Part shown: positions 17,342 to 26,824 of the stretch, piece by piece
Numbering within the stretch: position 1 is the first letter of the stretch
Layout: each line of letters opens with the position of its first letter
Source of the DNA: Ancylobacter aquaticus
GTDB taxonomy: Bacteria; Pseudomonadota; Alphaproteobacteria; Rhizobiales; Xanthobacteraceae
Assembly (NCBI RefSeq): GCF_004339465.1
Contig: NZ_SMFY01000004.1
Span: forward strand, 124,001 to 188,000
Direction of reading: 5' to 3'
Length of the DNA stretch: 64,000 bases
The notes under the pieces: model-generated
Told to the model about the DNA's origin: nothing
Database searches by the model: none
The model's input: only the letters and a program-made list of their open reading frames with translations
Made by a program: the position numbers and the translations under genes

Positions 17342-18508
17342 ATGGACGCCGCCACATTCACCGTCCTGCCCGAACCCGCCGCGCTGCGGCTGACGGGCGC
17401 CCTGCCGGAGTGGAATCCGGAGGGCGACGACGTGCTCATCGTCCTCGCCATCCGCGAGGAGACGGCGGATGTGAAGACCTTCGTACTGGCGCCGAAGGAC
17501 CCCTGCGTCTTCCGCTACAAGCCCGGCCAATTCCTCACCCTCGATATCGAGATCGGCGGCGAGAGCGTCAATCGCTGCTACACCATCGCCTCCGCCCCCA
17601 CGCGCCCGCACACGCTCTCCATCACGGTCAAGCGCGTGCCCGGCGGCCCGGTGTCGAACCATCTGCACGACCATGTCAGGGTCGGCTCGCACCTGCGCGC
17701 CATCGGCCCGATGGGCGAGTTCTCCTGCTTCTCGCAGGGCACCCCGTCACCGGCGCCGAAATATCTCCTGCTGTCCGGCGGCAGCGGCATCACGCCCGTC
17801 ATGTCGATGGCCCGCACCCTCCACGACCTCGCCGCCCCCCGCGACATCGTCTTCGTGCACGCCGCCCGCTCGCCGGACGACATCATCTTCCGCGAGGAGC
17901 TGGAACTGATGGCGCGTAACCAGCCCGGCACGTTCCGCTTCGCCCCCGTCTGCGAGGCAGACAGCCCGCGCGCGCCCTGGCACGGCCTGCGCGGCCGGGT
18001 CAGTCTTGGCGTGCTCGAACATGTCGCGCCCGATTACCGCGAGCGCGAGGTCTTCGTCTGCGGCCCGGCGCCGTTCATGAAGGCGGTGCGGGAAATGCTG
18101 AAGGGCGCGGGCTTCGACATGTCCCGCCACCATGAGGAGAGCTTCGACTTTGCCGAGCTGGCCAAAGCCGAGCCGGAGGTGGCGGCGGAAGTGGTCTCGG
18201 CCGAACTTCTCCAGGCGGTACCCGAGGCACTCGAGGCGCCGGTCGTCACCTACACGGTGGAGTTCGCCAAGCAGAAGCGCAGCATCGAGTGCCGCTCCGA
18301 CATGTTCGTGCTGGACGCGGCCCGCCGCGCCGGGGTGCGCCTGCCCTCTTCCTGCTCGAAGGGGCTGTGCGGCACCTGCAAGTCCAAGCTCATCGAGGGC
18401 ACGGTCGACATGAAGCATGGCGGCGGCATCCGCCAGCGCGAGATCGACGCCGGCATGGCGCTTCTGTGCTGCTCGAAGCCGACCAGCAACCTCGTCGTCG
18501 ACCGCTGA
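17342..18508 (+). CDS. gbcB: glycine betaine monooxygenase, ferredoxin-reductase subunit
   Basis: A 388-aa electron-transfer partner of GbcA. The N-terminal FAD-binding domain has the RCYTIAS motif (in NRCYTIASAPTRPHTLSITVK). An NAD-binding domain follows (YLLLSGGSGITPVMSMAR). The C-terminal plant-type [2Fe-2S] domain has SSCSKGLCGTCKSK and the last cysteine in LLCCSKP. It passes electrons from NADH to the Rieske centre. ATG 17342 is preferred because the longer frame crosses the hairpin and repeat. It is separate from gbcA by a repeat-filled gap rather than overlapping. Confidence 0.93.
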   Translation: MDAATFTVLPEPAALRLTGALPEWNPEGDDVLIVLAIREETADVKTFVLAPKDPCVFRYKPGQFLTLDIEIGGESVNRCYTIASAPTRPHTLSITVKRVPGGPVSNHLHDHVRVGSHLRAIGPMGEFSCFSQGTPSPAPKYLLLSGGSGITPVMSMARTLHDLAAPRDIVFVHAARSPDDIIFREELELMARNQPGTFRFAPVCEADSPRAPWHGLRGRVSLGVLEHVAPDYREREVFVCGPAPFMKAVREMLKGAGFDMSRHHEESFDFAELAKAEPEVAAEVVSAELLQAVPEALEAPVVTYTVEFAKQKRSIECRSDMFVLDAARRAGVRLPSSCSKGLCGTCKSKLIEGTVDMKHGGGIRQREIDAGMALLCCSKPTSNLVVDR

Positions 18509-18521
18509 GCGGACGCGGCGA

Positions 18522-18648
18522 CGTCATTCTGGCAAAACGTCATCCCGCAAAACGTCATCCCGGAAGGGCCGCAGGCCCTGTCCGGGATCGCTGTCCCTTC
18601 CCGCTGGACGATCCCGGCGCGTCGCCTCCGGCTCCGTCCGGGATGACG
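18522..18648. repeat. GTCATCCCGG mosaic palindromic element, copy 3 (triplicated left end)
   Basis: The left end is repeated three times (ACGTCATTCTGGCAAA, ACGTCATCCCGCAAA, ACGTCATCCCGGAAG), then GATCG and CGATCCCGG inner arms, ending CCGGGATGAC at 18648. It lies between gbcB and a convergent hypothetical gene. Confidence 0.78.
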
Positions 18649-18679
18649 GCTACCTGATGTCGCGCAGTCCCATGCGCGC

Positions 18680-19417
18680 TCAGCGCCAGAGGTCGAGCGC
18701 GCCGTTCACCGCCTGCTTCATGCCGTCATAGGCGCGGTTGGTACCATCGACGGTGAGATCGACAATCTCGGTCGCGGTGGGAATGGGCGGCAGGCCGAGG
18801 AAACCTTCCTTCTTCTCCGGTTCCCGGGCCATCACCGGCGCCGGCGGCACCACCGCCGGATCGGCCGACGCCAGATCGAGCGGACGGCCGGGGGCGGCGG
18901 AAGGCAAGGTGGCCGGCTCGGGCGGCATCTGCTGTGCGCCGACCACCACCGGCACCGAGGCGTGCGTCACCATCGGGTCGCGGCTGTCGCAGCGGGCGCC
19001 GCACTGGTCGAAGCGCTCCACCCCGGCCGGCAGCGAAGCCACCGTGATGTCACTGGACAGCGGCGCCTCGCCATTGGTCACACGCGGCACAACCGACTTC
19101 GCGGCGGACTTCTGCGGCGGCTTGTAGACCGAGCCGGGCTCGATGGCACGGATCATGGTGGGAATGTCGAGCTGGTCGCCCTTGTCGGTCGGCTCCTCGG
19201 CGAGATCGACCGGCAGCGCCACCAGCCGGGCGAGCGTCTTGACGCTCTCCTGCGCCTGAAGTGCGCCGGCCTCGTCCGCCTTGCCGCGTGCATAGCCATT
19301 GCCCTCGGCGATCACATAGGTGCCGGCGGCGATGGCGAGCGCGAAGCCTACCGGCAGCATGATGCGGCCGGGCAGCCAGGACTGAAAAGTGGAGCGCGAG
19401 CGCATCATGGACCGCAT
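18680..19417 (-). CDS. hypothetical single-pass membrane protein
   Basis: A 245-aa protein with no family I recognise. A basic N-terminus (MRSMMRSRSTFQSW) precedes one membrane segment at about residues 19-37 (RIMLPVGFALAIAAGTYVIAE). A long Pro/Ala-rich, low-complexity periplasmic stretch follows, with two cysteines (DQCGARCDSRD) that could form a disulfide. The C-terminus (DLTVDGTNRAYDGMKQAVNGALDLW) looks helical. It faces away from the regulator gene at 19581. A link to betaine metabolism is not evident. Confidence 0.7.
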   Translation of the reverse strand: MRSMMRSRSTFQSWLPGRIMLPVGFALAIAAGTYVIAEGNGYARGKADEAGALQAQESVKTLARLVALPVDLAEEPTDKGDQLDIPTMIRAIEPGSVYKPPQKSAAKSVVPRVTNGEAPLSSDITVASLPAGVERFDQCGARCDSRDPMVTHASVPVVVGAQQMPPEPATLPSAAPGRPLDLASADPAVVPPAPVMAREPEKKEGFLGLPPIPTATEIVDLTVDGTNRAYDGMKQAVNGALDLWR

Positions 19418-19580
19418 GGAAGGAATCCCCCGTTATCTCGTCGCATTTCCCCCTGCTTTGGCGACCATTTTGCGGCATGATTGGCGCCGGCCGGTGACGA
19501 AGCCGAGGTAATCCTGCGCGCCGCTTTCCGAACATCATCCCCAGCAACATTGGGCAAGCCATCCCCCGGGTGCCTCTGAC

Positions 19581-20561
19581 GTGCTCGACACAGCCTCCCT
19601 CACCCGCATCGGCTTCCTGACCCTGCCGAACCATTCGATGATCGCCTGCGCCAACGCGCTGGAGGCGCTGCGCATGGCCAATTACGTGACCGAGGGCGAG
19701 CTCTATTCCTGGCGCATCGTCACGATGGACGGCACGCCCGCTGTGGCCAGCAACGGCCTGAGCCTGTCGCCCACGCACGCCCTCGCCGAGGCGGGCCCGC
19801 TCGACCTCCTGCTGGTCTGCGGCGGCACGGATGTGCGCCACGCCGCTACCCCGGCCATCGCCGACGCGCTGCGACGCCTCGCGCGGCGAGGCGTCGCGCT
19901 TGGCGCGCTGTGCACCGGCAGCTTTGTCCTGGCCGAGGCGAGGCTTCTGGATTTCTACCGCTGCGCCGTCCACTGGGAGAACCTGCCGGCGCTGCGCGAG
20001 GAATTCCCCCGAATCACCTTTGTCGAAGAGGCCTTCGCCATCGACCGCGACCGGCTCACCTGCACCGGCGGCGTCGCGCCGCTGGAGATGATGCTCACGC
20101 TGATCGAGGCCAAGGGTGGCCGCGCGCTGGCCGACAAGGTGTCGGAGCAGTTCATCGTCGACCGCGCCCCGCGCCGGCCGGAGAAGGTGGTCGCCCGCCC
20201 GCGCCCGCTATTGCCCGATCCGACGCTTGCCCGCGCGGTGCGGCTGATGGAGGCGGCCATCGAGCAGCCGCTCGGCGTCTCCGGCATTGCCAACCGGCTC
20301 GGCGTTTCCGCCCGCCAGTTGGAACGGCTGTTCCAGCGCCATCTCGGCGTCGCCCCGGCGGCCTATCAGCTGCGCCTGCGGCTGGAGCGGGCGCGGGAAT
20401 TGCTGCGTCTCTCGCCACTGCCCGTCACCGATGTCGGGCTGGCCTGCGGCTTCCAGTCGGCGGCGCATTTCTCCACCGCCTATGCCCGCCATTTCGGACG
20501 CCCGCCCAGCCGCGAGCGGCGCGAGGCGCTGCCGGCGGCGCCGGCCCGCCCCGGGGGCTGA
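19581..20561 (+). CDS. GlxA-type AraC transcription regulator (second copy)
   Basis: A 326-aa regulator with a DJ-1/GATase-like N-terminal domain ([44 protein letters not shown]) and AraC helix-turn-helix motifs ([47 protein letters not shown]). The start is GTG 19581. It is clearly a different protein from the regulator at 12285 and lies 1 kb upstream of dgcA. It is the alternative GbdR candidate, or may respond to dimethylglycine or another intermediate. Confidence 0.9.
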   Translation: MLDTASLTRIGFLTLPNHSMIACANALEALRMANYVTEGELYSWRIVTMDGTPAVASNGLSLSPTHALAEAGPLDLLLVCGGTDVRHAATPAIADALRRLARRGVALGALCTGSFVLAEARLLDFYRCAVHWENLPALREEFPRITFVEEAFAIDRDRLTCTGGVAPLEMMLTLIEAKGGRALADKVSEQFIVDRAPRRPEKVVARPRPLLPDPTLARAVRLMEAAIEQPLGVSGIANRLGVSARQLERLFQRHLGVAPAAYQLRLRLERARELLRLSPLPVTDVGLACGFQSAAHFSTAYARHFGRPPSRERREALPAAPARPGG

Positions 20562-20671
20562 GCGCCGCGACAGCCCTGCGCACTCCCCGCTGGCGCCGGC
20601 CGGATCATGGTATTAATCACACGGGGCACTTCCACGCCCCCAAGCCATGCGGACATCTCCGCGCACCGTCG

Positions 20672-21478
20672 ATGAACGCGCCCATGAATGCGCCCCTAAA
20701 TGCGCCCAGCAAGCCGACCGGCTACCGCCGGCTGGCCGCCCGCTACGGCGATCTGACCTCCGGCATGCTGGCGCCCGAGCGCACGCCGCTCGCCGATGCC
20801 TGGCTCGGCCTGCCCATGACCTTCGTCGCCGGCGCCACGAATGCCGGCGGGCTGCTGGCGGTCGGCCAATACACCTCGCACATGTCGGGCATCATTTCCT
20901 CGGCCGCCGACCACGCCGTGCTCGGGGCGATCGACCTCGTCCTCGCCGCCGCGGGCGCACTCACCGCCTTCGTGCTCGGCGCTGCCATCTCGTCGGTTCT
21001 CGTTAATTGGGGGCGGCTGCATGTCGCCGGGCGCGAATATTCGCTGCCCCTCACGCTGGAAGCCCTGCTGCTGCTCGTCTTCGCCGCGATCGGCCCGTTC
21101 ACCCGCCAGTCCGGCCTCATGCTCGGTCTCGCCGTTGCGGTGCTGTGCTTCATCATGGGCCTGCAGAACGCCACCGTCACCAAGATGTCCGGCGCCAAGA
21201 TCCGTACCACCCATGTCACCGGCATCGTCACCGACATCGGCATCGAGCTGGGAAAACTGCTCTATTCCAACCGGCGGCGGCGGACCGCCGACGCGCCGCT
21301 GGTGCTGGCCGACCGCGAGAAGCTGAGGCTTCTGAGCTATTTCCTCGTCGCCTTCTTCGGTGGCGGGGTCGTCGGCGCGGTCGGCTTCAGCTCTGTCGGA
21401 TTCGTCTTCGCGGTGCCGCTGGCGCTGCTGGTGCTGGCGCTCGCCGGCCCTTCGGCGCTGCGCATACTGCTGCGCTGA
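20672..21478 (+). CDS. DUF1275 (YoaK family) membrane protein
   Basis: A 268-aa inner-membrane protein with about six hydrophobic helices and the family segments LPMTFVAGATNAGGLLAVGQYTSHMSG and MGLQNATVTKMSGAKIRTTHVTGIVTDIGIELG. The function of DUF1275 is unknown; it is sometimes called a putative transporter. The N-terminus has a short imperfect repeat (MNAPMNAPLNAPSK), so ATG 20672 or 20684 could be used. It lies between a regulator and dgcA with no evident metabolic tie. Confidence 0.85.
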   Translation: MNAPMNAPLNAPSKPTGYRRLAARYGDLTSGMLAPERTPLADAWLGLPMTFVAGATNAGGLLAVGQYTSHMSGIISSAADHAVLGAIDLVLAAAGALTAFVLGAAISSVLVNWGRLHVAGREYSLPLTLEALLLLVFAAIGPFTRQSGLMLGLAVAVLCFIMGLQNATVTKMSGAKIRTTHVTGIVTDIGIELGKLLYSNRRRRTADAPLVLADREKLRLLSYFLVAFFGGGVVGAVGFSSVGFVFAVPLALLVLALAGPSALRILLR

Positions 21479-21600
21479 AGCAGCCCGGTCGCAACGCTAC
21501 CGGCGCGATGGCGCAAATCTTCTGTCCGGCATAGGCGCACGCGACCTATCGTGTCAGCATCGGGTTTCGACCGTCACGGCGAGGGAGCGCGCCGCCCATC

Positions 21601-23640
21601 ATGATCGCCAATGCCGAGGCACTGCTCAAACCGTTGACCATCAAGGGTCTCACCATCCGCAACCGGGTGATGTCGACCTCCCATGCGCCGGGCTATGGCA
21701 AGGACGGCAAGCCGCAGGAGCGCTATCAACTCTACCACATGGAAAAGGCCAAGGGCGGCATCGGGCTCACCATGTTCGGCGGCTCCTCCTCGGTCGCCAT
21801 CGACAGCCCGGCCGCGCCGTGGAACCAGATTTCCGTCACCGACGACAGCGTCATTCCCTATTTCCAGCAGTTCTCCGAGCGGGTGCACGCCCACGGCGCC
21901 AAGCTGATGATCCAGCTCACCCATATGGGCCGGCGGACCAAATGGGACACGGAAAACTGGCTGCCGACGCTCTCCGCCTCGGTTCGGCGCGAGCCGGCCT
22001 CGCGCACCATTCCGCGCGTTATGGACAAGCACGACATCCGCCGCGTGGTGAAGGCGTTCGCCGACGCCGCCCGGCGCTGCAAGGAAGGCGGGCTGGATGG
22101 GTGCGAGATTTCCGCCGCCCATGGCCATCTCGTCGACCAGTTCTGGTCGCCTTCCGTCAACCAGCGCACGGATGAGTATGGCGGCAGCCTGGAAAACCGC
22201 ATGCGCTTCGGCAAGGAAGTGCTCTCCGCCATGCGCGAGGCCACCGGCGACGACTATGTCATCGGCATGCGGATGTCCGGCGACGAGTTGATCGCCGACG
22301 GGCTGAACCATGAGGACTGCGTCGCCATCGCCACGGAATATGCGAAGCTCGGCCTTGTCGACTTCCTCAACGTGGTCGGCGGGCAGGCCCGGGACGAGAT
22401 GGCCCATGCCCTGTCCCTGCCCAACATGTCCTTCCCCGTCGCGCCCTTCCTCTATCTGCCGAGCGCCATCAAGCGCGAGGTCGACGTCGCCGTCTTCCAC
22501 GCCCAGCGCGTGACCGACCTCGCCACCGGCGCGCGTGCCGTCGCCGAGGGCCATGTCGACATGATCGCCATGACCCGTGCTCACATCGCCGATCCGCACC
22601 TCGTCAAGAAGCTGATGGAAGGCCGGGACGACGACATTCGCCAGTGCGTCGGCGCCGGCTACTGCATCGACCGCATCTATGTCGGCGGCGACGCGCTGTG
22701 CCTGCAGAACGCCGCCACCGGCCGCGAAGCCACCATGCCGCACGTCATCCCCAAGGCGGATGTGGCGCGCAAGGTGGTCGTGGTCGGCGCCGGCCCGGCC
22801 GGGTTGGAAGCCGCCCGCGTCAGCGCCGAGCGCGGGCATAGCGTGGTGCTGTTCGAGAAGGAGCCGGTCGTCGGCGGCCAGGTCAACATCGCCGCGAAGG
22901 CCACCTGGCGCGAGGCGCTGTCCGGCATTCCGCGCTGGCTGTTCGCGCAGGTGCAAAAGAAGGGCGTCGATCTCCGCCTCGGCCATGCCGCCACCGCAGA
23001 CGACATCGCCGCCGAGCAGCCGGACGTGGTCATCATGGCGACCGGCGGGGTGCCCAATCTCGGCCACGCCAAGGGTAATGAGCACGCCGTCTCCACCTGG
23101 GACATCCTCACCGGCAAGGTCGAGCCCACCGGCTCGGTGCTGCTGTTCGACGAGATCGGCGGCCACAACGCTGCCTCCACCGCCGAGGCGCTGGCGAAGA
23201 AGGGCTGCCTGGTCGAAATGGTGACGCACGATGTGCAGATCGCGCAGGAGGTCGGCACCACCAACAAGCCGGTGCATCTGCGCGAGCTGTACAAGCTCGG
23301 CGTGGTGATGACCGCCAACACCGAACTGATCGAGATCTACCCGGAAGGCAACCGCCTCATCGCCGCGTTACGCAACACCATGACCGAGGCGGAGGAAGAG
23401 CGCGTGGTCGACCGCGTGGTGGTGGATTACGGCACGCTTCCCGTCGACGCCCTGTTCGAGGCGCTGCGCGGCGCCTCGGTGAATGACGGCGAGACCGACC
23501 TCGACGCCCTCATCGAAGGCCGCCCGCAACGCTGGACCGGCCAGCCCGGCTTCGCGCTCTACCGCGTCGGCGACGCCTGGACCGGCCGCAACATCCACGC
23601 CGCGCTCTATGATTCGCTCCGTCTCTGCAAGGATTTGTGA
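21601..23640 (+). CDS. dgcA: dimethylglycine demethylase, flavin subunit DgcA
   Basis: A 679-aa protein of the old-yellow-enzyme plus pyridine-nucleotide-oxidoreductase architecture (trimethylamine dehydrogenase / dienoyl-CoA reductase class). An N-terminal FMN TIM barrel (ITIRNRVMSTSH-like start, QLTHMGRRTKWD, LVDQFWSPSVNQRTDEYGGSLENR) is followed by the cluster-binding cysteines (RQCVGAGYCIDRI) and a dinucleotide domain (VVVVGAGPAGLEAARVSAERG). With DgcB and an electron-transfer flavoprotein it converts dimethylglycine to sarcosine. It starts the operon dgcA-dgcB-etfA-etfB. Confidence 0.9.
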   Translation: MIANAEALLKPLTIKGLTIRNRVMSTSHAPGYGKDGKPQERYQLYHMEKAKGGIGLTMFGGSSSVAIDSPAAPWNQISVTDDSVIPYFQQFSERVHAHGAKLMIQLTHMGRRTKWDTENWLPTLSASVRREPASRTIPRVMDKHDIRRVVKAFADAARRCKEGGLDGCEISAAHGHLVDQFWSPSVNQRTDEYGGSLENRMRFGKEVLSAMREATGDDYVIGMRMSGDELIADGLNHEDCVAIATEYAKLGLVDFLNVVGGQARDEMAHALSLPNMSFPVAPFLYLPSAIKREVDVAVFHAQRVTDLATGARAVAEGHVDMIAMTRAHIADPHLVKKLMEGRDDDIRQCVGAGYCIDRIYVGGDALCLQNAATGREATMPHVIPKADVARKVVVVGAGPAGLEAARVSAERGHSVVLFEKEPVVGGQVNIAAKATWREALSGIPRWLFAQVQKKGVDLRLGHAATADDIAAEQPDVVIMATGGVPNLGHAKGNEHAVSTWDILTGKVEPTGSVLLFDEIGGHNAASTAEALAKKGCLVEMVTHDVQIAQEVGTTNKPVHLRELYKLGVVMTANTELIEIYPEGNRLIAALRNTMTEAEEERVVDRVVVDYGTLPVDALFEALRGASVNDGETDLDALIEGRPQRWTGQPGFALYRVGDAWTGRNIHAALYDSLRLCKDL

Positions 23641-23692
23641 GGCGCGATCATGAGCACCGTCATCCCTAGGGAACGAGCGACGGCGGCGCATC

Positions 23693-25624
23693 ATGACTGA
23701 GCTCGCTTTCCTCCTCTCGCTCACCATTCTCGCCATGCTTCTCCTCGCCGGCGCGCTGGCCGCGCGCCGCGCGCGTCTGTGGCGCGTCGGGCGGGCGGCG
23801 AAAATCGACTGGGCCGCCGGCCTGCTCGCCCTGCCCCGGCGCTACCTCGTCGACGTCCACCACATTGTCGGGCGCGACCCCTATGCCGCACGGATGCACG
23901 CGCTGGCTGCCGGCGGACTGCTGGGCGCCTCGGCGCTGGCGCTCCTCGGCGTGATTCCCCTTCTCGGCGGCTCCCGGCTGTTCTGGTGGCTCACCGCGCT
24001 GGCCTTTGCGTTCGCCTTTGCCGGCGGGGCGATGGTCGGGCGCCGGCGCCTGCCGGTGAAGCCGGCGCGGCTTTCGGGCGGGCGGTTCCAGCTCCTGCCC
24101 TTCCTGCTCGCGGCCTATACCGGCGGCGGCTTCCTCGTCGCGCTGGACACCGCGCTCGGGGGTGCCCTGTACCCGCTCGGCTGGCTCGGCCTCGCCTGCG
24201 CCGTCCTCGGCGGCCTCGGCCTCGCGTGTCAGATCGAGCGCGGCCCGATGCGCCACGCCTTTGCCGGTGCGGCCCATCTCGTCGCCCATCCCCGTCCCGG
24301 TCGATTCGGGGGCGAGCGCGCCACCGGCCTCGCCCCGCTCGATCTCGACGCCCCGCGCCTCGGCGCCGCGACGATAGAAGACTTCGCCTTCAACCGGCTG
24401 ATCGGCTTCGACGCCTGCATCCAGTGCGGGCGCTGCGAGGTGGCCTGCCCGGCTTTCGCCGCCGGCCAGCCGCTGAACCCCAAGCGGCTGATCCAGGACC
24501 TCGCCGCCAGCCTGCAACCCGGCGCCACCAACGCCGCCTATGCCGGCAGCCCCTACCCGAACGCCCGCCCCGTCGCGGGCATAGGCGGGCCGGGCCTGCC
24601 CATTGTCGGGGCGGGCGCGATGATCCACCCGGACACGCTGTGGTCCTGCACCACCTGCCGCGCCTGCGTCGAGGAATGCCCGATGATGATCGAGCATGTC
24701 GACGCCATCCTCGATCTGCGCCGCTTTCAGACGCTGGAGCTCGGCGCCGTGCCAGCGAGGGCCGCCGCGCCGCTGATGGAACTGCGCTATGCCGACGAGC
24801 CGGGCGGGCGGGCGCTCACATCCCGCACCGATTTCGCCGCCGGCCTGACCCTGCCGCTGATATCGGCGAAGGGGGAGGCACAGGTGCTGCTCTGGCTTGG
24901 AGAGGGCGCCTATGATCTGCGCTATGGCCGCACGCTGCGCGCCCTGATCACCCTGCTGCAAAAGGCGAAGGTCGACTTCGCCGTGCTCGGCGAGGAAGAA
25001 CGCGATTGCGGCGATCTCGCCCGCCGGCTCGGCGACGAGGCCACCTTCCAGCGCCTCGCCCGCGCCAATATCGAGACGCTGTCGCGCTATCGGTTCAGCC
25101 GCATCCTCACCGCCGACCCTCACGCCCTGCACGCCCTGCGCAATGAATACCGCGACTTCGGCGGCGCCTACGAGGTCGTCCACCACACCGCCTTCCTCGA
25201 CGAGCTGGCGGCGGCGGGACGGCTCGACCTCGGCGCGCTGGACGCCCCGCGCATCACCTATCACGACCCCTGCTATCTCGGCCGCTACAATGGCGAGGTC
25301 GACGCCCCGCGCCGCCTGCTCGACCGGCTCGGCATTGAGCGGCGGGAGATGGAACGGTCCGGCAAACGCTCCATGTGCTGCGGCGGCGGCGGCGGCGCGC
25401 CGGTGTCCGACATCGAAGGCGAGCGGCGCATCCCCGATATCCGCATGGCACAGGCGAGCGCGACCGGCGCCGGCATCGTGGCGGTCGCCTGCCCGCAATG
25501 TTCCGCCATGCTGGAAGGCGTCACCGGCGAGCGCCCGGCCGTGCATGATATCGCCGAGCTGGTGCTGATGGCGGTGGAAAAGGCCGGCACCACTCCCGCC
25601 CGCCCGGCGGAGGCGCTGGTATGA
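23693..25624 (+). CDS. dgcB: dimethylglycine demethylase, iron-sulfur subunit DgcB
   Basis: A 643-aa membrane-linked iron-sulfur protein. The N-terminal DUF3483-type part has several membrane helices (LLSLTILAMLLLAGALAA, LGASALALLGVIPLLGG, LTALAFAFAFAGGAMV). Two [4Fe-4S] motifs follow (CIQCGRCEVACPAF, CTTCRACVEECPMM), then the CCG cysteine-rich domain (HDPCYLGRYNG, SMCCGGGGGAPV). It probably carries electrons from DgcA to ETF or quinone. Its TGA overlaps the etfA ATG. Confidence 0.9.
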   Translation: MTELAFLLSLTILAMLLLAGALAARRARLWRVGRAAKIDWAAGLLALPRRYLVDVHHIVGRDPYAARMHALAAGGLLGASALALLGVIPLLGGSRLFWWLTALAFAFAFAGGAMVGRRRLPVKPARLSGGRFQLLPFLLAAYTGGGFLVALDTALGGALYPLGWLGLACAVLGGLGLACQIERGPMRHAFAGAAHLVAHPRPGRFGGERATGLAPLDLDAPRLGAATIEDFAFNRLIGFDACIQCGRCEVACPAFAAGQPLNPKRLIQDLAASLQPGATNAAYAGSPYPNARPVAGIGGPGLPIVGAGAMIHPDTLWSCTTCRACVEECPMMIEHVDAILDLRRFQTLELGAVPARAAAPLMELRYADEPGGRALTSRTDFAAGLTLPLISAKGEAQVLLWLGEGAYDLRYGRTLRALITLLQKAKVDFAVLGEEERDCGDLARRLGDEATFQRLARANIETLSRYRFSRILTADPHALHALRNEYRDFGGAYEVVHHTAFLDELAAAGRLDLGALDAPRITYHDPCYLGRYNGEVDAPRRLLDRLGIERREMERSGKRSMCCGGGGGAPVSDIEGERRIPDIRMAQASATGAGIVAVACPQCSAMLEGVTGERPAVHDIAELVLMAVEKAGTTPARPAEALV

Positions 25625-26814
25625 GCCGCCCGCGCAAAGACCCGCGTGCCGCCCGCGCCGCCCATCGCATCGCCGGCGGCGCCCGGCCGCGCTTCGACCT
25701 CGCGGCAGCTCCCGCGCCCGCCGGCCGCCCACGACGCGACCCGCGCGCGGAGGAACGCCTCGCCCTCGTGCCCGGCACGCTGCGCCGCCGGCTGGACCGC
25801 GCCCAACGCGTGGCCGTCGCCTCGGCCATGCCGCCCGCCCTCCCGGAGGCGCCGGAGGCCGCGCCGCGCCTGCGTGTCATTGCCGAGCCCGCCTTTCTCG
25901 TCGCAGTGGTGCCGGATGCGCCGGGCGGGCGGCTCTCCGCCCATGATCGCCAGCTCTTCGGCGCGGCGCGGATGCTGGCGGATGAAGGCGGCGGCGCGGT
26001 GCTCGCTTTTGTCGCGCAGCCGGGCGAGGATCTCGGCCCGGCCGGCGCCGACCGCGTGCTGGCCCTGCCCGTTTCCGGTCACGACCCGGAGGCGAAGGCG
26101 CTGGCGCTGAACGCCGCGCTCGCCGCGCTCGACCTGCGCCATGTGCTGTTCCCGGAAAGCACAGACGGCGGCGATCTTGCTCGCCGGCTCGCGGCCCTCT
26201 CGGGCGAGCCCTTCTTTGCCGGCGCCGAGAGCCTCTCGCCCAAGGCCGTCACCCGCGCCGCGCGCGGCCGGCGTGTGGAGCAGCGCCGCGTGCCCCCGCG
26301 CCTCGTCAACCTCGCCCCGGACGCCGTCGCCCCCCATGCCGGCACGTTGCACGAGGCGCTGCCCGTCGCCTTCGCCTTCCCGCAACCGTCCGGCGGCGCC
26401 GTTCTCTCGGCCGAGTTCATCCCCGCCGATCCGGCGAAAGTGTCGCTTGCGGAGGCCGATTTCGTCGTCTCCGCCGGCAATGGCGTGAGCGACCTCGACA
26501 CGTTTCGCGCGCTGGTGGCGGCGCTGAACGGTACGCCCGGCGCCAGCCGCATGCTCTGCGATGCCGGGTTGATGCCGCGCAGCGCGCAGGTCGGCGCCTC
26601 CGGCACCGTGCTGGACGCGCGCGTCTATTTCGCCCTCGGCATTGCCGGCGCGCCCCAGCATCTGCAGGGCGTGGCGAAATGCGAGCAGGTGATCGCCGTC
26701 AACACCGACCTGCACGCCGCGATGATCGAGCGCGCCGGCCTCGCCATCGTGGCGGACGCGCAGAAAGTGATGCCGGCCCTGCTGGCGTTGCTGCAACAGG
26801 AGCGCCAGCCGTGA
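25621..26814 (+). CDS. etfA: electron transfer flavoprotein alpha subunit (betaine-catabolism type)
   Basis: A 397-aa ETF alpha paralog. The C-terminal FAD-binding domain has VGASGTVLDARVYFALGIAG, APQHLQGV and the final AVNTD segment. The N-terminus carries about 50 extra, Arg/Ala/Pro-rich residues, which is also typical of ETF alpha proteins tied to dimethylglycine demethylase and not of housekeeping ETF. ATG 25621 overlaps the dgcB stop (ATGA). Together with etfB it would accept electrons from DgcAB. Confidence 0.9.
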   Translation: MSRPRKDPRAARAAHRIAGGARPRFDLAAAPAPAGRPRRDPRAEERLALVPGTLRRRLDRAQRVAVASAMPPALPEAPEAAPRLRVIAEPAFLVAVVPDAPGGRLSAHDRQLFGAARMLADEGGGAVLAFVAQPGEDLGPAGADRVLALPVSGHDPEAKALALNAALAALDLRHVLFPESTDGGDLARRLAALSGEPFFAGAESLSPKAVTRAARGRRVEQRRVPPRLVNLAPDAVAPHAGTLHEALPVAFAFPQPSGGAVLSAEFIPADPAKVSLAEADFVVSAGNGVSDLDTFRALVAALNGTPGASRMLCDAGLMPRSAQVGASGTVLDARVYFALGIAGAPQHLQGVAKCEQVIAVNTDLHAAMIERAGLAIVADAQKVMPALLALLQQERQP

Positions 26815-26824
26815 GAACTTCACC

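Noticed and set aside
19910..20671. Extension of the DUF1275 gene back to 19910
   Set aside because: This would overlap most of the regulator at 19581 in another frame. The protein family starts near ATG 20672.
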